Of a stretch of DNA of 13,216 bases, positions 6,783 through 13,162 are shown in pieces (positions within the stretch are counted from its first letter, which is position 1; each line of letters begins with the position of its first letter). Under the pieces are notes generated by a model. The model searched no databases. It saw only the letters and a program-made list of their open reading frames with translations, and was not told where the DNA came from. A program made the position numbers and the translations under genes. The stretch lies in NCBI GenBank assembly GCA_038204465.1, contig JBBRCX010000113.1, positions 1 to 13,216 on the forward strand, given 5' to 3'. This DNA comes from JBBRCX01 sp038204465 (GTDB taxonomy: Bacteria > Planctomycetota > Phycisphaerae > Tepidisphaerales > Tepidisphaeraceae).

Positions 6783-6801
6783 ATTATAGGAATCAGATTC
6801 C
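6783..6801 (-). promoter_or_regulatory. Promoter -10 (TATAAT) with adjoining 13-bp palindrome upstream of the TIM-barrel/aminotransferase operon
   Basis: On the minus strand a perfect TATAAT lies at 6788-6783, about 45 bp before the ATG. Directly abutting it, in the spacer between -10 and -35, is the perfect inverted repeat GGAATC-A-GATTCC (6789-6801). A repressor bound there would block RNA polymerase. No good -35 is visible (CTGGTG at 17 bp spacing), which would fit a promoter needing assistance. Confidence 0.55.
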
Positions 6802-6892
6802 GCCGCACCAGCCAAGGGTGTGGACCAAGGCAATGACGAACCTTTCGAAGGCAATCGGGGATCTCCGCTTCATCCTCCCCACGGCCTTTCAC

Positions 6893-6926
6893 GCGCCGCT
6901 TCCGCGATGAGTCAATCGCGCGGCGC
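6893..6926 (-). terminator. Hairpin over the DUF1444 stop codon, possible transcript end
   Basis: CGCGAT/ATCGCG (6903-6908 with 6915-6920) around a 6-nt loop is extended, after a 4-nt one-sided bulge, by GCGCCG/CGGCGC (6893-6898 with 6921-6926). The DUF1444 stop codon lies in the loop. No U-tract follows on the minus strand, so it may stabilise the mRNA end rather than terminate by itself. Confidence 0.35.
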
Positions 6927-7691
6927 CAAACCATCCGGTGTCACCAGCAGCAGCTTGTCGGTCACCCCATGTGGCAACCGGCGGTGGTCTTCGACAATCT
7001 GCTCCCTCAGTTTCGTTACGGTCTCCTCGTCGTCCCGGAAGCAGAGCAGGATGTCGCGGTTTGGAATCCCCGCGACAAACGGGCTGCCCAGGTGCTCGCG
7101 CAGCCGATCGTGCAGCGCCGGCAGAAGCACCCGGCTCGCGTCATACCCGTCCATCGTGTGAAACAGAATCAAGCTGATTCGTCCCGATTCATCGGGAGCA
7201 GCATGCGCATTCATCGTCTCGCTGCGATGGACGAGGTTTCCCAACGCTGTCTCGTGAAGATCGTCGATCGTGATGTCCCACTCCTTGAAATGAGACCACG
7301 GCAGGTAGGCAATTGTCCGGTCGCTGTCGATCGCGTACGCAATGACGAGCCCTTCAACGAGCGGCTGCGCCACCGTCGTCCGGTTCGCCTCGTCGGGCGA
7401 CTCGCGCACCACCATGGGGAAGATTCGATCCTTTAACTGCTCGAAGCTGCCGTTCCGATCGGGGCTCCCCTCCGATGCGCGCAAGAGTTCCACGACCCAG
7501 CGCTCGATATGATGCCGACTCTCGTCAGGACGGAGCAGCGCCATGCGGTAGATGTTTTCCAGCGACGCGACGTGCCCGTTCACGCGCATCGCGAACGGCT
7601 GATCGGCACGGGCAATCTTCACGAGCGGAAACCTGTCCGCCACGCACTGAAGGACCTGGTCGATAAACTGTTCGCGCGTCGGCGCCGCCAT
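6912..7691 (-). CDS. DUF1444 family protein (YtpQ-like)
   Basis: 259 residues starting MAAPTREQFIDQV at 7691. The frame is open further upstream to 7862, but that part overlaps the divergent oxidoreductase start and has no recognisable content. The protein matches the pattern I recall for DUF1444/YtpQ: an N-terminal helical region with LENIYR (45-49), DRIFPMVVRE (88-97), a central strand-rich part with GLVIAYAID and LHETALGNLV, then the signature LFHTMDGYDASRVLLPAL (176-193) and GIPNRDILLCF (208-218). The biochemical function of the family is unknown. There is no signal peptide or membrane segment. TATAGT ends 6 nt before the ATG and no clear Shine-Dalgarno is present, suggesting a leaderless mRNA. 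It is divergent from the Gfo/Idh gene across 121 bp. Confidence 0.82.
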   Translation of the reverse strand: MAAPTREQFIDQVLQCVADRFPLVKIARADQPFAMRVNGHVASLENIYRMALLRPDESRHHIERWVVELLRASEGSPDRNGSFEQLKDRIFPMVVRESPDEANRTTVAQPLVEGLVIAYAIDSDRTIAYLPWSHFKEWDITIDDLHETALGNLVHRSETMNAHAAPDESGRISLILFHTMDGYDASRVLLPALHDRLREHLGSPFVAGIPNRDILLCFRDDEETVTKLREQIVEDHRRLPHGVTDKLLLVTPDGLAPRD

Positions 7692-7697
7692 GCCTCG

Positions 7698-7703
7698 ACT
7701 ATA
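7698..7703 (-). promoter_or_regulatory. -10 element for the DUF1444 gene (leaderless)
   Basis: TATAGT on the minus strand ends 6 nt before the ATG at 7691, the same spacing as in front of the P450 gene. Transcription would begin at or next to the A of the start codon. Confidence 0.45.
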
Positions 7704-7745
7704 TCTCTGCGTACACGCGTTCGCCACGAACCCGCGCTGCCCCGA

Positions 7746-7757
7746 AGGCCTGGGCCT
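7746..7757. promoter_or_regulatory. Inverted repeat between the divergent DUF1444 and Gfo/Idh promoters
   Basis: AGGCC and GGCCT arms separated by 2 bp lie midway in the 121-bp divergent spacer, between the two -10 elements. It could be an operator shared by both genes, though a 5-bp arm in GC-rich DNA may be chance. Confidence 0.25.
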
Positions 7758-7763
7758 CATGGT

Positions 7764-7793
7764 TTGCAACCGGCGCCGCACTCCCCCTATAAC
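7764..7793 (+). promoter_or_regulatory. Promoter of the Gfo/Idh/MocA gene
   Basis: TTGCAA (7764-7769), an 18-bp spacer and TATAAC (7788-7793) form a sigma-70-like promoter. Transcription would begin near 7800, leaving a leader of about 13 nt that includes GAGG at 7805-7808, 4 nt before the ATG. Confidence 0.5.
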
Positions 7794-7812
7794 CAGCCCA
7801 CGGCGAGGACCT

Positions 7813-8850
7813 ATGGCAAAGGGAATTCGGGTTGGCATCATCGGCGCCGGCGCGCCGGGCACGCGGCATGCCGATGGCTATCGCACGGCCGGCGGGTTCC
7901 AGGTTGCGGCCGTCGCCGACCTGATTCCCTCTCGGCGTAAGGCACTTCGGCAACAGTTCGACGGCGCGAAAGAATACGTGGAGGCGGCCGAACTGCTCGC
8001 CGATAAGGAACTCGATGCCGTCAGCATCTGCCTCCCGAATCACCTGCACGCGCCAATGGCGGTGGCTGCGCTGAGGGCCGGAAAGCATGTCGTCTGTGAA
8101 ACCCCGCCGACGCTCACCGCCGCCGAGGCGAAGAAAGCCAGCGCCGCGGCGGCCAAAGCCGGCAAGACTCTGCTTTACGCGTTTCAACGCCGCTTTGGTT
8201 CCAGCGAGCAGGCTGCGAAGCAGGCGATCACAAAGGGGTACGCAGGCGATGTCTACCACGCCCGCGCCGCCTGGATGCGGACGCGCGGCATTCCGGTGGG
8301 CACCGGCTGGTTCACCGACAAATCGAAATCGGGCGGCGGCGCGATGATCGATCTCGGCGCGCAGATGCTCGATCTCGCCTGGCACTTATTGGGCCAGCCC
8401 AAGCCCGAGGTCGTCTTTGGCTCGGTCGTGCAGAGGTTTCGCGAAACAGCCAGCGAAGCGTCCACTTATGATGTCGAAGACGCCGCCTTTGCCCTGATTC
8501 GCTTCGAAGGTGGGAAATCACTGGAGCTATCCGCCAGCTGGGCGATCAACCAGCCGCCGCAACAGCAAGGCACGCTGTGCCGCATTTACGGCGACAAGGC
8601 GGCGATCGAGGTCTATCGCGGCGCCGGGCCCACCCTGTATCGGAATTTCAGCTCCAAAGGAGAATGCAAGGAGACAGTTCTCAAGCTCCCCAGGCTGGTC
8701 CAGCACGCGGCCCTGATGCGCCATTTCCGCGAGTGCATTCTCGCGCGAAGCACGCCGATGATCGGCCCGGCCGAAAGCGTCACGCTGATGCAAATGATCG
8801 ATGCGATCTACAAAAGCGCCGCATCAAACAAGAGCGTGGAACTCCGCTAG
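7813..8850 (+). CDS. Gfo/Idh/MocA family oxidoreductase with altered catalytic residues
   Basis: 345 residues from ATG 7813 (GAGG 4 nt upstream). The N-terminal Rossmann domain has VGIIGAGAPGTRHADGY (7-23; GxGxxG as G11, G13, G16) for NAD(P) binding and the CLPNHLHAPMAVAAL segment (73-87). The usual EKP motif is CETPPT here (E96-T97-P98), replacing the conserved Lys by Thr. The C-terminal alpha/beta domain carries GGGAMIDLGAQMLDLAWHLLG (174-194), where the family's usual His is Q184. Family members oxidise or reduce sugars, inositols and related compounds. With both positions changed, substrate handling may differ, or the enzyme may have a non-redox or binding role. No Tat signal is seen, so it is cytoplasmic. 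It is followed on the same strand, after 133 bp, by an aldo/keto reductase with its own promoter. Confidence 0.9.
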   Translation: MAKGIRVGIIGAGAPGTRHADGYRTAGGFQVAAVADLIPSRRKALRQQFDGAKEYVEAAELLADKELDAVSICLPNHLHAPMAVAALRAGKHVVCETPPTLTAAEAKKASAAAAKAGKTLLYAFQRRFGSSEQAAKQAITKGYAGDVYHARAAWMRTRGIPVGTGWFTDKSKSGGGAMIDLGAQMLDLAWHLLGQPKPEVVFGSVVQRFRETASEASTYDVEDAAFALIRFEGGKSLELSASWAINQPPQQQGTLCRIYGDKAAIEVYRGAGPTLYRNFSSKGECKETVLKLPRLVQHAALMRHFRECILARSTPMIGPAESVTLMQMIDAIYKSAASNKSVELR

Positions 8851-8926
8851 CACCGCGCCTGCTGTTGCCGATTTAACAGACCTGCCTGATGAGCTGCCCC
8901 GTCGAGTTGAATGCCGGGCGCACTCG

Positions 8927-8976
8927 TTGCATCTGTGTAACTCCGCGCTATCATCATTGGCGCCTCATTCGCGGAG
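8927..8976 (+). promoter_or_regulatory. Promoter of the aldo/keto reductase gene with flanking 7-bp inverted repeat
   Basis: TTGCAT (8927-8932), a 16-bp spacer and TATCAT (8949-8954) form the promoter. GGAG at 8973-8976 is the ribosome-binding site, 7 nt before the ATG. Perfect inverted arms CTCCGCG (8941-8947) and CGCGGAG (8970-8976) flank the -10 region with a 22-bp centre, so they could be paired operator half-sites. Confidence 0.45.
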
Positions 8977-8983
8977 CAGATGC

Positions 8984-10051
8984 ATGGAACGACGCAGGTT
9001 CGGCAACACATCATTGGAAGTTTCCGCCGTCTCGCTGGGATGCTGGATCTTCGGCGTCGACTGGTGGGGACACTACACTGATGAACAGGGGGTGCGACTC
9101 TGCCAGTATGCCTTCGATCAGGGCATAACCTTCTTCGATAACGGCGATGCCTACGGCAACGGCCGCGCCGAATCCGTCTTCGCGAAGTTCCTTCAGAACA
9201 TTCCCCGCGAAAAGGTCGAGATCGGCAGCAAGTTTGGCTACGACTTCTACAACGACCCGGGCGAGCCCGGCTCCCACAAGGAGCGCAAGCAGGATTTCTC
9301 GCCGAAGTTCATGCGCTTCGCGCTCGAGCAGTCGCTCCGCCGACTCGGCACCGACGTGATCGATCTTTACATGGCCCACAACATCAAGCTCCCGCAGTTT
9401 CGCGACGATCTGTTCGCCGAACTGGAGAAGGTGAAGGACGAGGGGAAGATCAAGGCGTGGGGCGTTTCCCTCGGCCCCGCGATCGGATGGCGCGAAGAGG
9501 GCATCAAGGCGATGCTCGACCACAACGCCAAGGCCGTTCAAACCGTCTACAACCTCTTCGAACAAAACCCCGGGCGCGAATTTTGCGAGACCGCCCATTC
9601 AACCAGGGCCGGCATTCTCGCGCGCGTGCACGACAACAGCAGCATTCTCAAGGACAAGGTGAAGGCCGACACCACCATCGGCGAAAACGATCATCGCAAG
9701 TTCCGCGACGAGTCATGGAAGGTGTACGGGCTCAAGAAGCTCGAGCTCATCCGGCACTACGCCGCCGACCACGGGATGAACGTGCACCAGCTGGCGTGCA
9801 AGTGGCTCCTCATGGACTCCGCCGTCACCAGCATCACCGGCACCCTGCTCAACGAAGAGGAGATCAAGGAAGCCGCCGAATCGACCGCGAAGCCGAAGCT
9901 GTCGATGGACGAGATGCGGCAGCTTGCTTCGGACTACGCCCGCAACTGGGGGCTCGGTCCCGAAGCGCATCCCTGCGATCTGAAAAGCAGCGTTGACCCC
10001 ACCGGCAAGGTGCGCAGCAGCTACGTCCCCTCGCCGATGCTGGTCGCCTGA
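8984..10051 (+). CDS. Aldo/keto reductase family protein
   Basis: 355 residues starting MERRRFGNTSLEVSAVSLGC at 8984, a classical AKR opening; the frame is open further upstream but only this ATG has a ribosome-binding site and family-like sequence. The (beta/alpha)8 catalytic tetrad is visible: D52 and Y57 in FFDNGDAYGNGRAE, K83 in IGSKFGY and H132 in LYMAH. Such enzymes reduce carbonyls with NADPH, or run in reverse, in the cytoplasm. The region QTVYNLFEQNPGREF (about 187-201) resembles the YNLLNR-type strand of the Tas/YajO/PdxI-like AKR groups. The C-terminal KVRSSYVPSPMLVA tail is unrecognised. It is probably co-transcribed with the LigD-phosphoesterase-like gene 12 bp downstream. Substrate cannot be assigned. 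Confidence 0.92.
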   Translation: MERRRFGNTSLEVSAVSLGCWIFGVDWWGHYTDEQGVRLCQYAFDQGITFFDNGDAYGNGRAESVFAKFLQNIPREKVEIGSKFGYDFYNDPGEPGSHKERKQDFSPKFMRFALEQSLRRLGTDVIDLYMAHNIKLPQFRDDLFAELEKVKDEGKIKAWGVSLGPAIGWREEGIKAMLDHNAKAVQTVYNLFEQNPGREFCETAHSTRAGILARVHDNSSILKDKVKADTTIGENDHRKFRDESWKVYGLKKLELIRHYAADHGMNVHQLACKWLLMDSAVTSITGTLLNEEEIKEAAESTAKPKLSMDEMRQLASDYARNWGLGPEAHPCDLKSSVDPTGKVRSSYVPSPMLVA

Positions 10052-10063
10052 TCCGAAGGCAGC

Positions 10064-10486
10064 ATGCCAAGCCAGCCGTCAGAGCGTTCCCTCCCCGCGG
10101 CGCCGGGCCCCGCCCAAGAGCTGCCGCTTCGCTTCGTCGTGCTCCATCACAGCGCGGTCGATCCCCCTCACTACGACCTGATGCTGGAGACCGAGCCCGG
10201 CTCCGATCTCGCCACCTGGCGCTTCGAGCACTGGCCCATCGACCAACCCGCTGCGATCGTTCGGCTCCGCAATCACCGCCGCCTCTATCTCGATTACGAA
10301 GGCCCGATCGCCGGCGACCGCGGAGCCGTCTCCCAACTAGCCTCAGGTCGCTGCACGATCGCCGTTCAACCAGACGGCGCGCTCCATGTGACCTTCGACG
10401 CGGCCAGCCCGACGAACCACCTCCAGCTGCGGTGCATCTCCGGCGATCGATGGACCGCTTCGCTCCTCACTGCCAAACCGCAATAG
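10064..10486 (+). CDS. Stand-alone LigD 3'-phosphoesterase-like (DNA polymerase ligase) domain protein
   Basis: 140 residues, ATG at 10064 with GAAGG 4 nt upstream. After a Pro-rich N terminus (1-20), RFVVLHHSAVDPPHYDLMLE (23-42) matches the start of the LigD N-terminal phosphoesterase domain (FVVxxHxx...HYDLRLE). It continues with LATWRFEHWP and LRNHRRLYLDYEGPIAGDRG (68-87). In LigD the domain trims 3'-phosphates and ribonucleotides during non-homologous end joining. Here it is alone, with no ligase or polymerase domain, and the Arg of HYDLR is Met (M40), so the metal and phosphate site is altered and activity is uncertain. I recall similar single-domain proteins in planctomycetes. Its promoter is probably that of the aldo/keto reductase gene. 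Confidence 0.82.
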   Translation: MPSQPSERSLPAAPGPAQELPLRFVVLHHSAVDPPHYDLMLETEPGSDLATWRFEHWPIDQPAAIVRLRNHRRLYLDYEGPIAGDRGAVSQLASGRCTIAVQPDGALHVTFDAASPTNHLQLRCISGDRWTASLLTAKPQ

Positions 10487-10959
10487 CGCCCCAAATTACG
10501 ATCGAATCTCCAGCAGCACATGCTGTCTCCCCCATCTCGATAAGCCAGACGATCCACAGCTTCCCCGCGGCATACCGAGCCCCGTCTCCCGGAGACCCAA
10601 AACAAAGTGCCATGAAAAGGGCGCCCACGTCCAGGAGCCAGTGCCGGCCGACCCGGCATCCGCGTTTCTCCGCTCATTTCCCATGCACGATCCATCAGCC
10701 CTCCACTCGCTCCCCATTCCGCATCCGTTAAACAGCCAGAAACCCGCCAACGTCGTACCAGCCCGACACCATTGGCGACCCAAACACTCACCGGCTTCGC
10801 GCCAACTCGACACCAGCCAACCCCCGCTCAATCCCAACCCCGACCGAGCGCCAAACCAGCGATTGCAATTCACCCGCCATTCCCTCCCGTCGCCGCCCTT
10901 GTGACCAACACCCCACCAGCTATAATGCCCCTTCGCCGGGCGCATTCCCGGCCACACTC
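10487..10959. other. C-rich gene-free region upstream of tRNA-Val
   Basis: No credible gene is seen. The stretch is C-rich on the plus strand (G-rich on the minus), and its long open frames are Pro/Ser/His or Gly/Trp/Arg low-complexity. A word near 10688-10726, read on the minus strand, resembles the 33-bp G-rich minisatellite unit found near 1029-1094. The right end holds the tRNA promoter. Confidence 0.6.
10899..10926 (+). promoter_or_regulatory. Promoter of tRNA-Val
   Basis: TTGTGA (10899-10904), a 16-bp spacer and a perfect TATAAT (10921-10926) lie 33 bp before the tRNA. The start would be near 10933, leaving a 5' leader for RNase P removal. Confidence 0.7.
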
Positions 10960-11033
10960 GGGCGATTAGCGCAGTTGGCTAGCGCACCAGCATGACACGC
11001 TGGGGGTCACAGGTTCGAGCCCTGTATCGCCCA
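10960..11033 (+). tRNA. tRNA-Val (anticodon GAC)
   Basis: A 74-nt cloverleaf: acceptor GGGCGAT paired with ATCGCCC, D stem GCGC/GCGC, anticodon stem CCAGC/GCTGG with loop ATGACAC giving anticodon GAC at 10994-10996 (reads GUC/GUU valine codons), T stem ACAGG/CCTGT with loop TTCGAGC, and discriminator A. The 3' CCA is not encoded. All stems are perfectly paired, so the gene looks functional. Confidence 0.96.
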
Positions 11034-11584
11034 CTGAACTAAGTACGGCCAATCGCGTAAGGAAGCGCACCGGCCCACGTCAGGCAGAGCGGCCAAATGC
11101 GGAAAGTTTTCCTCTCACTGAGAGAGAAACCCCCATTTGGAGCCTGCTATGCCCCGACCAAACCCCTGAATCCATCCTGCTGCGTTTACAAAATCAGCCG
11201 CCGCGCGCACGTCACGCTGGACGGGCGCAACCGATGCCTTGGCTTCTACACGTTCCACGGGTGGCATAGCGCCACCCTGCTTTACCGCCGGGCGACCCGC
11301 CGCGCCTCATGCATCAGCTTCTCTGTCGCAGCGCGCGCCTGATGCGCTGCCGCGTCCTGCGAATAGCGGCGAGGAATATCCTTCGGAAAAAGTAAGGATT
11401 ATTCTATTGAAACGGCTCGATACCATGGTAGCGTCCGGCACTTGATCGGGGTGTGTGGAAGCGGCAGTCGGCATCTTCACTTCCTTTTGGCGAACCATTG
11501 TTGATCAGTTGATCTTGCGCGGTCTCGATTGAACCGCAGATCTTTCGGGGCTCTTTAAACTTTAAGACATAGCGTTGATGGTGG
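11034..11584. other. Gene-free stretch between tRNA-Val and the IS element
   Basis: I recognise no gene. The best frame (11097-11342, plus) has a Cys/Arg-rich peptide with no family resemblance. The right half is noticeably AT-richer than the rest of the window. A perfect hairpin occurs at 11259-11277 and a weaker one (ATCCTT/AAGGAT, 11378-11399) further on. No integrase or tRNA 3'-end copy was noticed. Confidence 0.5.
11259..11277. repeat. Perfect 7-bp hairpin GGGTGGC/GCCACCC
   Basis: GGGTGGC and GCCACCC flank the 5-nt loop ATAGC. It lies in gene-free DNA 225 bp past the tRNA, with no U-tract directly after. It may be part of a dispersed intergenic repeat or a 3'-end hairpin. Confidence 0.4.
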
Positions 11585-11686
11585 CTGTCGTGTGTGGGCG
11601 GCGATCGAAAATCCCCGATTCACAAGAGGTGAACTTTAGCCGTTTTTCGATGTGCGTATGAACATCGGGACTCCACAAAACACCAC

Positions 11687-11733
11687 GCCGACCGTCCAAT
11701 TGTGTTTCGCAAGAGACACAAACGGAGGTCGGC
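11687..11733 (+). promoter_or_regulatory. Long hairpin sequestering the transposase ribosome-binding site
   Basis: GCCGACC-g-TCC (11687-11697) pairs with GGA-GGTCGGC (11724-11733), with one bulged G. After a 2x2 internal loop, TTGTGTTTC (11700-11708) pairs with GAGACACAA (11713-11721) around a GCAA tetraloop (GNRA class). The Shine-Dalgarno GGAGG (11724-11728) lies wholly inside the stem, whose last base abuts the ATG. About 19 base pairs would form in any transcript beginning upstream of 11687. Two smaller hairpins precede it (11619-11633 and 11645-11670). Confidence 0.75.
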
Positions 11734-13080
11734 ATGGATGCCACCTTGGTATCGGGCTGGGAGGCCCTTTGTCAACTGCTCGCGCCGGCGTTCACGCGGC
11801 CGACGCTTATCACGTTCCTTCACATCGTCACCGGATGGGTGCTGTGTCGTTCCAAGCCGACGGTGACGAACCTGGTCTGCACGATCGGCTCGTCGCTTCT
11901 TTCTCACGCGGCACGGCACTGGACGGTATACGAGAAGTTTTTCTATCGCGCGGCGTGGTCGCTGCCGGAGATCTCCCGGTTGTTGCTGGTGCGCGTGGTC
12001 GTGCCGCTGATCGATGGTTGCGCGGTGGCGTCGGAGATCGACTTGGACATCGACGACACCACCTGCGGTCGTTGCGGGAAGCACGTGGCCTGGGCGGGGT
12101 ACTTCAAAGACGCGTCGGCCTCCAACACGCTGGCGACGGTGGTGCACTGGGCGCACAACTGGGTGATCGGTTGCGTGGCGATGCGCGACCAGCGTTGGCC
12201 AAAGTGGGTCATCGGATTGCCGGTGCTCTTTGCGCTTTACCGCAAGAGGCCCGACTGCGACCAGGCCCATCCGTTCCTGACCCGCCAGCAGATCGCGGCA
12301 CAGATGATCCGCGCGGCACACGATGCCCTGCCCCAGCGGACGATTCGCGTCGCCGCCGATGGTCAGTACGCCACCAGGGAAGTGGTCGCCGCCGCAAGTC
12401 AGGTCGGCTCGAACCTCGTCTCGCGCCTGCGATCCGACGCGGCGATTTACGCGCTGCCCCCCAAACGCAAACGCTTCAAACGCGGCCGCCGCAAGAAGAG
12501 AGGCCGACGCCTGCCCGCTCCCAGGCAACTCGCCACGCGTCGCAAGACCGGCTGGCGCACGGTGAAGGCGCTGGCCTACGGCAAACGCGTCGAGCGTCGC
12601 GTGCTCCCGGTCGTCTGCCTGTGGTATCACGTCAGCAAGGACAAGCCCATCAAGCTGCTGATCGTCCGCGACCCCTCGGGCAAACAGAAAGACGATTACC
12701 TGTTCTGCACCGATCCGACCGTAGCCGACGAACAGATCATCGAACGCTTCGCGGCGCGCTGGCCGATCGAAGAGTGCATCCACGACGGGAAGCAAACCGG
12801 CGGATTCGAGCAGGTGCAGGGATGGTGCCGACGAACCGTCGAGCGTCAGGCCCCCTTCGCTCTGATCGTGCAGACGTTGGTCAAAAGCTGGTATCTGCGG
12901 CACGGCGTCAACGCCGTCTCGGCCCAGCCCCAAGGCGCCAAAGTCTGTGGATGGTTGCGCGAAAAGGATCATCCGTCGTATCTCGATATGCTGGCGACGC
13001 TTCGACGCGTCTTGTGGACGCATCGAATAAAATGCAACTCGACCTTCGCAAGCCGAGTGCGGAGATTACTTGAACCGTAA
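11734..13080 (+). CDS. IS transposase, DDE_5 / IS701-IS4-like
   Basis: 448 residues, apparently full length, from ATG 11734 with GGAGG 5 nt upstream. The RNase-H-like DDE core is visible: first Asp in EIDLDIDDTTCGRCGKH (D107/D108), second Asp D209 in RVAADGQYATREVV, and Glu E346 in ARWPIEECIHDGKQTGGFEQ with the E-x6-K spacing to K353 of the YREK-type signature. A basic insert (about 243-272, Lys/Arg-rich) lies between the second Asp and the Glu and may contact DNA. It would catalyse cut-and-paste movement of its element. The assignment to IS701 versus IS4 subgroup is by impression. No frameshift or internal stop is seen, so it may be active. Translation is probably limited by the hairpin over its start. 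Confidence 0.9.
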   Translation: MDATLVSGWEALCQLLAPAFTRPTLITFLHIVTGWVLCRSKPTVTNLVCTIGSSLLSHAARHWTVYEKFFYRAAWSLPEISRLLLVRVVVPLIDGCAVASEIDLDIDDTTCGRCGKHVAWAGYFKDASASNTLATVVHWAHNWVIGCVAMRDQRWPKWVIGLPVLFALYRKRPDCDQAHPFLTRQQIAAQMIRAAHDALPQRTIRVAADGQYATREVVAAASQVGSNLVSRLRSDAAIYALPPKRKRFKRGRRKKRGRRLPAPRQLATRRKTGWRTVKALAYGKRVERRVLPVVCLWYHVSKDKPIKLLIVRDPSGKQKDDYLFCTDPTVADEQIIERFAARWPIEECIHDGKQTGGFEQVQGWCRRTVERQAPFALIVQTLVKSWYLRHGVNAVSAQPQGAKVCGWLREKDHPSYLDMLATLRRVLWTHRIKCNSTFASRVRRLLEP

Positions 13081-13127
13081 CACTTCAGCCGCCTGCAACG
13101 ATCCGCGGTCGCTGTTTCTGAAACTAT

Positions 13128-13162
13128 CGCAATGTTCGGCGCTTGTAAGGTATTGCGCTTTT
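13128..13162 (+). terminator. Candidate terminator after the transposase gene
   Basis: CGCAAT (13128-13133) pairs with ATTGCG (13152-13157) and is followed by CTTTTT. The loop is long (18 nt) and the position, about 50 bp past the transposase stop, suits a factor-independent terminator of moderate quality. Confidence 0.4.

Noticed and set aside
10366..10957. Minus-strand frames as genes upstream of tRNA-Val
   Set aside because: Gly/Trp/Arg-rich, low-complexity translation without recognisable domain; they overlap the real LigD-like gene and the tRNA promoter.
11107..11129. TTTTCCTCTC/GAGAGAGAAA hairpin as tRNA terminator
   Set aside because: The stem has a mismatch and a wobble and is followed by C residues rather than a T-tract.
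11097..11342. 81-residue plus-strand frame as a small gene
   Set aside because: It spans a perfect hairpin, has no convincing ribosome-binding site and no recognisable similarity; coding remains possible but unsupported.
10960..11584. Genomic island integrated at tRNA-Val
   Set aside because: No integrase gene and no repeat of the tRNA 3' end noticed downstream; only an IS lies nearby.
11620..13023. Long minus-strand frame opposite the transposase
   Set aside because: Shadow frame from GC-rich third positions; the plus strand has the full DDE signature.
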